Source: CAZEFK01 sp964511405 | GTDB lineage: Bacteria > Pseudomonadota > Alphaproteobacteria > Elsterales > Elsteraceae | Direction: 5' to 3' | Length of the DNA: 15,031 nucleotides | Assembly: GCA_964511405.1 (NCBI GenBank) | Contig: CAZEFK010000179.1 | Coordinates: forward strand, 1 to 15,031 | Shown here: one piece after another, positions 8,284-13,732 of the stretch | Numbering within the stretch: the stretch's first letter is position 1 | How the letters are laid out: the number at the start of each line of letters is the position of its first letter | Position numbers and translations under genes: made by a program | The notes under the pieces: model-generated | What the model saw: only the letters and a program-made list of their open reading frames with translations | Database searches by the model: none | Told to the model about the DNA's origin: nothing

Positions 8284-8313
8284 TTGCCAGAGAGATCAAA
8301 GATCTGGTATGCA
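8284..8313 (+). promoter_or_regulatory. Candidate sigma-70-type promoter for the sugar-acid operon
   Basis: TTGCCA (8284-8289, five of six consensus bases) is followed by an 18-bp spacer and TATGCA (8308-8313, three of six). A TG lies one base before the -10, as in an extended -10 promoter. It sits in a local dip of GC content just after the DUF2339 stop and would start transcription near 8320, about 28 nt before the ATG at 8348. Prediction by eye only. Confidence 0.4.
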
Positions 8314-8337
8314 CTGCCCACTCGCCTACTAGATCTA
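8293..8337. repeat. Two palindromic AGATCT elements, possible operator
   Basis: The inverted repeat AGATC-AAA-GATCT (8293-8305) lies inside the spacer of the candidate promoter. A second palindrome, TAGATCTA (8330-8337), lies between the likely transcription start and the Shine-Dalgarno GAGG (8339-8342). The hexamer AGATCT occurs at 8300-8305 and 8331-8336, 31 bp or about three helical turns apart, which would suit a repressor binding both. No regulator gene is adjacent. Confidence 0.35.
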
Positions 8338-8347
8338 TGAGGCCCCG

Positions 8348-8587
8348 ATGCATCGCTCCCAGCCCCTGCGCACTGCCATCCGCGAAGTGGGCGACCTGAC
8401 GGTGCTGAGCGGCGACGACGGAGCGACGCTGTTCCGCCGCGGCGAGCTGGTGGCCAGCGTCACGCGCCACGACCCCGACGGCTGGCAGGTGCTGCTCTCC
8501 GACCGCCCGATCGCCGCGCCGGTCCCGGACCAGCACCAGGCGATCGAGGCCGCGCTCGTCGCGGGCGCGCAGGCCGCCGGCTGGTAA
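8348..8587 (+). CDS. Small hypothetical protein (79 aa)
   Basis: I do not recognise this gene. The 79-aa product is soluble and acidic, with no signal peptide, membrane segment or cysteine. The middle (about 12-52: EVGDLTVLSGDDGATLFRRG and on to DPDGWQVLLSD) alternates hydrophobic and polar residues as in a small beta-sheet domain. The end (QHQAIEAALVAGAQAAGW) looks like an amphipathic helix. The ATG has a GAGG 5 nt upstream and codon use matches its neighbours. It begins just after the candidate promoter and ends 26 bp before the DUF1537 kinase gene, so it is probably the first gene of that operon. By inference it may be an accessory or unrelated cotranscribed protein. Confidence 0.6.
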   Translation: MHRSQPLRTAIREVGDLTVLSGDDGATLFRRGELVASVTRHDPDGWQVLLSDRPIAAPVPDQHQAIEAALVAGAQAAGW

Positions 8588-8613
8588 TCAGGCGCCCGGC
8601 TGGTAGTGCGGGC

Positions 8614-9780
8614 ATGAGCGGCACGGCACAGCAGGACGACAGGGGCGAGCGGCCAATCCGGCTGCGGCTGATTGCCGATGACCTGACCGGCGCCCTGGAT
8701 ACCGCAGCACCGTTCGCCGGCCGGGGTTGCCCGCTCCCGGTGCGCTGGCAGGGCGAGATCGTCGACGGCGCCAGCGTGGCGGTGGACAGCGGCACGCGCG
8801 GGCTCGGGCGCGACGCGGCGCGGGCGACCGTTGCCAGGCTGGTGCAGCGCCTGCCGCGCGGCCCCGGCCTGTTCTACGCCAAGCTGGACAGCCTGCTGCG
8901 CGGCCATCCCGGGGCCGAGCTGGCGGCCTGGTTCGAAACCCTGGCGCCGGCTCATTGCATCCTGGCGCCCGCCTTTCCGTTCCAGGGCCGGATCACGCGC
9001 GACGGCGTCCAGCTGGTGCGCAGCGCTGCCGGCTGGCAGCCGGCAGCCACCGATCTGGCGGTGGACCTGACGCGCGAGGGGCTGGCCATCCGGCGCTGCC
9101 GGCCGGGCGATCCGGTGCCGCCGGGGATCAGCCTGTGGGATGCCGCCAGCGACGACGACCTGGACAGGATCGCCGCGAGCGGGCTGGCGCTTCCGGCCCC
9201 CGTGCTGTGGAGCGGCAGCGGCGGCTTGGCGGCGGCCCTGGCCCGCACGCTCGGCGTGCCTGCGGCACCCGCATCAGCTACCTTGCCGCGGCCGATCCTC
9301 GGCCTGTTCGGGACCGATCATTCGGTCACCGCCGCCCAGCTTGCCGCGTGCGGAGCGCTGGTCACCGCGGCGCAGGACGGCGGTGCAGAAACGGCCGGCC
9401 GCCTGTCGCGGACGCTGGTTGAACGCGGCGTCGCCCTGGTTCGGCCCGACCTGCCGCCAGGTCTGTCCGCCGATGAAGCGGCGGACCGGATCGAACGGCT
9501 GTTCGCCGACCTCGCGGGCGGCCTGGACCGGCCCGCCACCCTGCCCGCCACTCTGATCATCGCCGGCGGCGAGACGCTGCGCCGGCTGTGCCGGTCGCTG
9601 GGCGTCGAGCGGCTGGACCTCACCGGCGCCCAGATGCCCGGCATTCCCTGCTCGGTCCTGCGTGGCGGCCGGTTCGACGGCGTGCCCGTGGTGTCGAAGT
9701 CGGGCGCGTTCGGCGACCCCTTGCTGCTGCGCCGGCTGCTGGCCGAGGGTGGCGGCGATCTGCAAGGAGACCGCGCATGA
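8614..9780 (+). CDS. Four-carbon acid sugar kinase (DUF1537 family)
   Basis: This 388-aa cytoplasmic kinase belongs to the DUF1537 family (OtnK/DtnK/DenK-like), which phosphorylates C4 sugar acids such as D-threonate, D-erythronate or L-threonate at the 4-hydroxyl using ATP. Conserved elements are LIADDLTGALDTA (19-31), VDSGTRG (58-63), the substrate loop KLDSLLRGHPGAE (90-102), LAPAFPFQGR (117-126) and WSGSGGLAAALA in mid-protein. The ATP-binding C-terminal part has IAGGET (316-321) and VSKSGAFGDP (360-369). The usual GGDT is GGET here and the usual DSTLRG is DSLLRG, both modest variants. The ATG at 8614 has no clear Shine-Dalgarno and probably relies on coupling with the small gene upstream. 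Its stop overlaps the pdxA2 start (ATGA). That pairing is the classic arrangement for sugar-acid catabolism. The exact substrate is not decided by sequence. Confidence 0.9.
   Translation: MSGTAQQDDRGERPIRLRLIADDLTGALDTAAPFAGRGCPLPVRWQGEIVDGASVAVDSGTRGLGRDAARATVARLVQRLPRGPGLFYAKLDSLLRGHPGAELAAWFETLAPAHCILAPAFPFQGRITRDGVQLVRSAAGWQPAATDLAVDLTREGLAIRRCRPGDPVPPGISLWDAASDDDLDRIAASGLALPAPVLWSGSGGLAAALARTLGVPAAPASATLPRPILGLFGTDHSVTAAQLAACGALVTAAQDGGAETAGRLSRTLVERGVALVRPDLPPGLSADEAADRIERLFADLAGGLDRPATLPATLIIAGGETLRRLCRSLGVERLDLTGAQMPGIPCSVLRGGRFDGVPVVSKSGAFGDPLLLRRLLAEGGGDLQGDRA
9764..9770 (+). promoter_or_regulatory. Shine-Dalgarno site fixing the pdxA2 start
   Basis: AAGGAGA inside the 3' end of the kinase gene lies 6 nt before ATG 9777. 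It shows that translation begins there and not in the open frame that extends about 190 bp further upstream. Confidence 0.75.
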
Positions 9781-10808
9781 CCCCGCATCTGGCGATCACC
9801 ATGGGCGACCCGGCCGGCATCGGCCCGGAGATCATTGTCAAAGCCTGCGTCCAGCTGCAGGACCGGCTGGCCGCGGGCACGCTCAAGCTGCTGGTGATCG
9901 GCAGCAACCCGGCGCTGCATGCGGCGCGTGCCGCCCTGGGCGTCGGGTTGGCCATCCCCGAGGTAACCGACTCGGACTCCGACTGGCCGGCGCTCGCCTG
10001 CCTGCAGGCCGGTCCCGAGGGCGAGCCGATCCGCCCGGGCGTGCTGTCGGTCGACGGCGGCCGTTTCGCCTATCTGGCGGTGGAACGGGCGGTGCGGCTG
10101 GCCGAGGCCGGGCGCGTCCACGGGCTGGTCACGGCGCCGCTCAGCAAGGAGGCGCTCAACAAGGCCGGCCATCACTTCGCCGGCCATACCGACATGCTGG
10201 CTGCGCTCACCGGCGTGAAGAGCTCGGTGATGATGCTGGCCCACGGCAACATGCGGGTCAGCCATGTCACCACCCACATCGCCCTGGAAGAGGTGCCGAA
10301 GCGGCTGACCCCGGAGCGGCTGCGCCGCGTCATCGACCTGACCGATCAGGCGCTGGCCGGGCTCGGCCTGCCGCGCCGGCGCATCGCGATCGCGGCGCTC
10401 AACCCCCACGCCGGCGAGGGCGGGCTGTTCGGCCGCCAGGACATCGAGGTGACCGAGCCGGTGGTGGCGCGCTGCGTCGCCGAAGGCCTCGACGTGGTCG
10501 GGCCGGTCCCGGGCGACACCGTCTTCGTCAAGCTGCGCGCCAGCCAGTTCGACGCCGTGGTCGCCATGTACCACGACCAGGGCCACATCCCGGTCAAGCT
10601 GCTGGGCTTCCACGTCGACCCCGCGACCGGCCGCTGGGACGCGCTCAGCGGCGTCAACATCACGCTGGGCTTGCCGATCATCCGGACGTCGGTCGACCAC
10701 GGCACCGCCTTCGACATCGCCGGCAAGGGCATCGCCAACGAGCGCAGCCTGATCGAGGCGATCGACTACGCCGCCATGCTGGCATCGGGCCCAAGACCGG
10801 CTCATTGA
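9777..10808 (+). CDS. pdxA2: PdxA2-type 4-phospho-D-threonate/D-erythronate 3-dehydrogenase
   Basis: This 343-aa metal- and NAD-dependent dehydrogenase has the PdxA fold. It contains ITMGDPAGIGPEI (7-19), TAPLSKEALNKAG (119-131), GHTDMLA (136-142), three expected metal-ligand histidines at 167 (THIAL), 211 (NPHAGE) and 266 (YHDQGHIPVK), and the C-terminal VNITLGLPIIRTSVDHGTAFDIAG region. In vitamin B6 synthesis PdxA oxidises 4-phosphohydroxy-L-threonine. The PdxA2 branch instead oxidises 4-phospho-D-threonate or -erythronate, with decarboxylation to dihydroxyacetone phosphate. Assignment to PdxA2 rests mainly on the overlapping DUF1537 kinase gene, which supplies that phosphorylated substrate. 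A longer loop before SGVNITLGLP (FHVDPATGRWDA) also fits this branch as I remember it. The stop lies inside the convergent propeller gene (7-bp overlap), leaving no room for a terminator between them. Confidence 0.88.
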   Translation: MTPHLAITMGDPAGIGPEIIVKACVQLQDRLAAGTLKLLVIGSNPALHAARAALGVGLAIPEVTDSDSDWPALACLQAGPEGEPIRPGVLSVDGGRFAYLAVERAVRLAEAGRVHGLVTAPLSKEALNKAGHHFAGHTDMLAALTGVKSSVMMLAHGNMRVSHVTTHIALEEVPKRLTPERLRRVIDLTDQALAGLGLPRRRIAIAALNPHAGEGGLFGRQDIEVTEPVVARCVAEGLDVVGPVPGDTVFVKLRASQFDAVVAMYHDQGHIPVKLLGFHVDPATGRWDALSGVNITLGLPIIRTSVDHGTAFDIAGKGIANERSLIEAIDYAAMLASGPRPAH

Positions 10809-11785
10809 GGCAGCGGCACCGAGTCGACCCTGAACGGTACGCCTGTCGGCACGCCGCGGGTGTCGTCGGGCTGGTGGCGCAGCAGGATCTCGTATTTCGA
10901 CTCGATGAAGTAAATCCGTCCGCCGAAGACGATGCCTGACGACGGGTCGGCCAAGCCGTTGACCAACGTGTCCAGGACGGCGGTGCCGTCCGGCTGCAGG
11001 CGTGCCAGGCTGATGCTGCCGTCGAGCGGGTCGTTCTTGGCGAAGGCGTTGCTCTCGAAGATCACGATGCGGTCCGGGGCCAGGAAGCGGATCGCGTCGG
11101 CGTTCTTCAGAACCCGCGGCATGCGCACCGGGCGGGCCGGGGACGCGGCGCCGGTAGGCGCGAACGGCACCTCGAGCAGGGCGTCCTGGGCCTCGACCGT
11201 GCTGACATAGACCGCCCGGCCGGGATCGATGGCGATGCCGTTCAGGCAGAAGCCCTGCGTGCCCAGGCAGAAGCGCGGATCCTCCGCCCAGGGCCTGAGC
11301 TCGGCGTCCGGACGGTCCAGCACCAGGACCCGGGGCTTGAAGGAATCCGTGACATAGATCCGCCCGTCCGGTGCCAGGGCCAGGTCGTTGCAATAGCCGC
11401 CGCCGGGGAAGGCGTAGCTGGCGCGGGGGCGACCGCTGGCCAGGTCGAAGGACTTGAGCGCGCTCGGCCGCCGGGGCACGGTCGCGTAGCCGAGATTGCC
11501 CGAGCAGGCCCACAGCAGTCCGCGCGCCCGGTCGACCAGCACGCCCTGGGTGTTGGTCAGGCCGTTGCTGCCGGGCGGCACGATCACCTCGGCGGTGGCC
11601 TGGCCCGGCCGCAGGCGGGCGATGGCACCCTGGCGCCAGCTTCCGACAAAAAACGTGCCGTCGCGGGCGACGTCGATGCTCTCGGGATAGAAGTCGGGCG
11701 GCAGCGCGAAGCTCTCGGGGATCGGCCGGGCGCAGGCCGGCGCGGCCAGCAGCAGCGCGGCGGCCAGGATCGCGCGAAGCAGCAT
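10802..11785 (-). CDS. Exported SMP-30/gluconolactonase-like beta-propeller protein
   Basis: This 327-aa protein has a clear Sec signal peptide: MLLR, a hydrophobic core AILAAALLLAAP, and an A-C-A cleavage site after residue 19. It therefore probably works in the periplasm. The mature part has repeated propeller-blade motifs: FYPESIDVARDGTFFVGSW (32-50), TQGVLVDRARGLLWACS, NDLALAPDGRIYVTDSF (133-149) and LNGIAIDPGRAVYVST (181-196). These resemble SMP-30/gluconolactonase and NHL-type proteins. By analogy with SMP-30, Glu35, Asn133, Asn182 and Asp147 could be metal or substrate ligands, but this is inference and lactonase activity is unproven. ATG at 11785-11783 has a GGAGG (complement of 11792-11796) 6 nt upstream, inside a strong inverted repeat. 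Divergent from lysR and a plausible target of it. Confidence 0.8.
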   Translation of the reverse strand: MLLRAILAAALLLAAPACARPIPESFALPPDFYPESIDVARDGTFFVGSWRQGAIARLRPGQATAEVIVPPGSNGLTNTQGVLVDRARGLLWACSGNLGYATVPRRPSALKSFDLASGRPRASYAFPGGGYCNDLALAPDGRIYVTDSFKPRVLVLDRPDAELRPWAEDPRFCLGTQGFCLNGIAIDPGRAVYVSTVEAQDALLEVPFAPTGAASPARPVRMPRVLKNADAIRFLAPDRIVIFESNAFAKNDPLDGSISLARLQPDGTAVLDTLVNGLADPSSGIVFGGRIYFIESKYEILLRHQPDDTRGVPTGVPFRVDSVPLPQ

Positions 11786-11812
11786 TGGGAACCTCCAGTT
11801 GCGAGGCTCCCA
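11786..11812 (-). promoter_or_regulatory. Hairpin that would sequester the ribosome-binding site of the propeller gene
   Basis: On the minus strand the leader reads TGGGAGCCTC, a 7-nt loop GCAACTG, then GAGGTTCCCA, directly abutting the ATG. In RNA this gives a 10-bp stem with one G-U pair. The Shine-Dalgarno GGAGG is formed by the last loop base plus the first four bases of the 3' arm, so it would be occluded. It could instead act as a DNA operator. Confidence 0.5.
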
Positions 11813-11823
11813 GGGTAGGCCGC

Positions 11824-11846
11824 CGCCGATGACTTGATCATCGGCG
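11824..11846. repeat. Perfect 9-bp inverted repeat, candidate LysR operator
   Basis: CGCCGATGA (11824-11832), spacer CTTGA, then TCATCGGCG (11838-11846) form a perfect dyad in the middle of the divergent region, 35 bp before the lysR ATG. It overlaps the candidate lysR -35. It does not show the T-N11-A spacing of the classic LysR box around its centre. Confidence 0.5.
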
Positions 11847-11862
11847 CTGCGGTTGGTCTATT
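11834..11862 (+). promoter_or_regulatory. Weak candidate lysR promoter
   Basis: TTGATC (11834-11839) and TCTATT (11857-11862) are 17 bp apart, with four of six consensus bases in each. Transcription would start near 11869, only about a dozen bases before the ATG. The -35 falls inside the central palindrome and the -10 inside the extended start-site palindrome, as expected for autorepression. Confidence 0.3.
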
Positions 11863-11888
11863 GCCAAGTTGGAGTTGGCAATGGACTA
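11854..11888. repeat. Inverted repeat spanning the lysR start codon
   Basis: The perfect core is ATTGCCAA (11860-11867), a 7-nt spacer GTTGGAG, and TTGGCAAT (11875-11882). The match continues outward imperfectly, so that in RNA a 14-bp stem with two G-U pairs could form over 11854-11888. The GGAG Shine-Dalgarno (11871-11874) is in the loop, and the ATG (11881-11883) is in the 3' arm. It could be a LysR autoregulatory operator or an RNA element. Confidence 0.5.
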
Positions 11889-12762
11889 CCTGACCAGCCT
11901 GGCCGTGTTCGTCCGTGTCGCCGATCTGGGCAGCTTTTCGGCGGCCGCGGAGGCGTTCGGCATCTCGGGCACCATGGTCGGCAAGCATGTCCAGGCGCTG
12001 GAGCGGCGGCTCGGCGGGCGGCTGCTGGCGCGCACCACGCGCCGCCAAAGCCTGACCGAGCTGGGCCTGCAGTTCTCGGACCGGGCGCGGGCGATCCTGG
12101 CCCAGGTGGCGGCCGCCGACACGCTGGGCGACACGCTGCGGCAGCAGCCGCGCGGGCTGCTGCGGGTCAGCGCCCCCACCGCGCTGGGGATCGAGCGGCT
12201 GGTCCCGGTGATTGCCGACTACATGGCGGCCCATCCCGAGGTCGAGGTCGACCTCAGCATCAGCGACCGGATCGTCGACCTGGCGGACGAGGGCTTCCAC
12301 GCCGCGATCCGCACCGGCGACCCGGTCGACCCGGACCTCGTCGCGCGGCCGCTGGCGCCCTATGCCGTGACCGCCTGCGCCAGCCCCGGCTATCTGGAAC
12401 GCCGGGGCGCGCCGGACCATCCCGACGCGCTGGCCAGCCACGCCTGTCTGGGTTTCGTGCATTGGGGGCCGAACCCGATGTGGCGGTTCACACGCGGTGC
12501 CGAGGTGCGGGCGGTTGCGATCGCGCCGGCCTTCCGCTCCGACAACGTCCTGGCACTGCGCCAGGCGGCCCTGGCCGGACTGGGCATCGCCGTGCAGGCC
12601 ACGGTCCTGGTCGGCGATGCCCTGGCCACCGGCCGGCTGGTTCCGGTGCTGCCCGGCTGGACCCTGCGCGCCCGCCCGACGCGCCTGGTCTGGCCGCAGG
12701 CCATGCGCAACTCGGCCAAGCTGCGCTCGTTCGTGGACTTCGTCGTGCGCCGCCTCGGCTAG
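11881..12762 (+). CDS. LysR-family transcriptional regulator
   Basis: This 293-aa regulator has the N-terminal winged helix-turn-helix (about 3-62: FVRVADLGSFSAAAEAFGIS, then TMVGKHVQALERRLGGRLLARTTR and SLTELG), a linker helix, and a LysR substrate-binding domain (from about 92, RGLLRVSAPTALG). The SAPT..G motif and the FHAAIRTGDPVDPDLVARPL segment place it near the CrgA/DsdC-like effector-domain group. Such proteins usually regulate the divergent neighbour and themselves in response to a small ligand. Here that neighbour is the exported propeller protein. The ATG at 11881 is chosen over the TTG at 11869 because a GGAG sits 6 nt upstream and homologues begin MDxLxxLxxFVRV. Its stop shares a CTAG with the stop of the convergent dehalogenase gene (4-bp overlap). 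The effector cannot be inferred. Confidence 0.9.
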   Translation: MDYLTSLAVFVRVADLGSFSAAAEAFGISGTMVGKHVQALERRLGGRLLARTTRRQSLTELGLQFSDRARAILAQVAAADTLGDTLRQQPRGLLRVSAPTALGIERLVPVIADYMAAHPEVEVDLSISDRIVDLADEGFHAAIRTGDPVDPDLVARPLAPYAVTACASPGYLERRGAPDHPDALASHACLGFVHWGPNPMWRFTRGAEVRAVAIAPAFRSDNVLALRQAALAGLGIAVQATVLVGDALATGRLVPVLPGWTLRARPTRLVWPQAMRNSAKLRSFVDFVVRRLG

Positions 12763-13643
12763 CCGGTTTGGCGCAGCCCGGCCAGGAAGCCGCGGAGCGC
12801 CTGCCCGATTTCTGCCGGCGAATCCTCCTGCGCATAGTGGATGCCCTTGACCGTGACCTCGGACTGGTTCGGCCACCGGCGGCAGAACGCCAGGTTGCGG
12901 CCGGTCAGCAGGGCGCCGGGCTCGGCGCGGATCAGCAGCTTCGGCACTGGGCTCGCGGCCAGCCAACGGCCATAGGCCTCGACCGCCGCGGCGACGTCGG
13001 CCGGCTCGCCCTCGATCGGCAGCTCGCGCGCCCAGGCGAGCGTCGGCCGGCGCGCGGCCGGGTCGCGGAACGGCGCCCGGTAGGCCGCCATCGCCGCATC
13101 GTCGAGCGGCCGCAGCACGCTCTTGGGCAGCACGGTCTCGACAAGGACGTTCTCTTCCAGCACCAGCCGCTCGCCCGCATCCGAGCGCAGCGCCCGGAAC
13201 GCCTGGTCACGGCCGGCGGGAAAGTCGGCCCAGAGGCGCGGCTGCACCAGCGCCTCCATGTAGGCGATGGCCTGGATCTGATCGGGAAACCGGCGGGCGC
13301 GGTGGAAGCCGAGCGCCGAACCCCAGTCATGCAGCACGAGCGCGACAGCGCGGGTAAGGCCCAGGGCCTCGAACCAGGCGTCCAGGTAACGGGCATGGTC
13401 GGCGAACCGGTACCCGCCGTCCGGCGCCGGGCCCGACTGGCCCATGCCGACCAAGTCGGGCGCCAGGCAGCGGCCGAGGCCGGCGACGGCCGGAATGATG
13501 TTGCGCCAGAGATAGGACGAGGTCGGGTTGCCGTGCAGGAACACGATCGGGTCGCCGCTGCCGATGTCGAGATAGCGGATCGTGGTGCCGAGCAGGTCGA
13601 TGCTCTTGCGGGGATGCGGATCGTGGCTCGGGATGACGGACAT
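12759..13643 (-). CDS. Haloalkane dehalogenase (alpha/beta hydrolase, LinB/DhaA-like)
   Basis: This 294-aa hydrolase closely follows the subfamily-II haloalkane dehalogenases that hydrolyse carbon-halogen bonds to an alcohol plus halide. The full active-site set is visible: halide-stabilising Asn39 in FLHGNPTSSYLWRN, nucleophile Asp106 with halide-stabilising Trp107 in VLHDWGSALGF, acid Glu130 in AYMEALVQP, and base His269 in GIHYAQEDSP. The cap region (LVLEENVLVETVLP, RPL...MAAYR.PF) and KLLIRAEPGALLTGR also recall LinB and DhaA. Asn-Trp plus Asp-His-Glu separates it from epoxide hydrolases and other alpha/beta hydrolases. Start ATG 13643-13641 has GGAGA (complement of 13651-13655) 7 nt upstream; an ATG six codons earlier is less well placed. 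It has no signal peptide. It is divergent from a MocR regulator, the likely controller. Natural substrate unknown. Confidence 0.92.
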   Translation of the reverse strand: MSVIPSHDPHPRKSIDLLGTTIRYLDIGSGDPIVFLHGNPTSSYLWRNIIPAVAGLGRCLAPDLVGMGQSGPAPDGGYRFADHARYLDAWFEALGLTRAVALVLHDWGSALGFHRARRFPDQIQAIAYMEALVQPRLWADFPAGRDQAFRALRSDAGERLVLEENVLVETVLPKSVLRPLDDAAMAAYRAPFRDPAARRPTLAWARELPIEGEPADVAAAVEAYGRWLAASPVPKLLIRAEPGALLTGRNLAFCRRWPNQSEVTVKGIHYAQEDSPAEIGQALRGFLAGLRQTG

Positions 13644-13732
13644 GGACTGGTCTCCAACCATGGGATGGCGGGAGGATCGCGAACCGTGCGGTCTGGAAAC
13701 AGGTCCGGGAATCGGCAATTCTGCTGGTCCGC
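13644..13732. promoter_or_regulatory. Divergent control region between dehalogenase and MocR genes
   Basis: This 89-bp region contains four same-orientation GGTCT/GGTCC pentamers at 13649-13653, 13690-13694, 13702-13706 and 13726-13730, and a small dyad ACCG-TG-CGGT (13683-13692). MocR-type regulators often bind direct repeats, so these are candidate sites. The MocR gene has no clear Shine-Dalgarno. No convincing -35/-10 pair was seen on either strand. Confidence 0.3.

Noticed and set aside
9588..9776. Upstream in-frame extension of PdxA2 inside the kinase gene
   Set aside because: PdxA homology begins at MTPHLAITMGDPAG, preceded by AAGGAGA at the right spacing. The extension has no family match by eye.
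11824..11846. The central palindrome as a transcription terminator
   Set aside because: It has no T-run on either side and lies between two divergent start codons, where no transcript needs to end.
4420..13643. A haloalkane degradation pathway made of the dehalogenase plus the zinc alcohol dehydrogenase
   Set aside because: The enzymes could in principle act in sequence, but the genes are about 7 kb apart with different regulators and unrelated genes between. No aldehyde dehydrogenase or haloacid dehalogenase is present.
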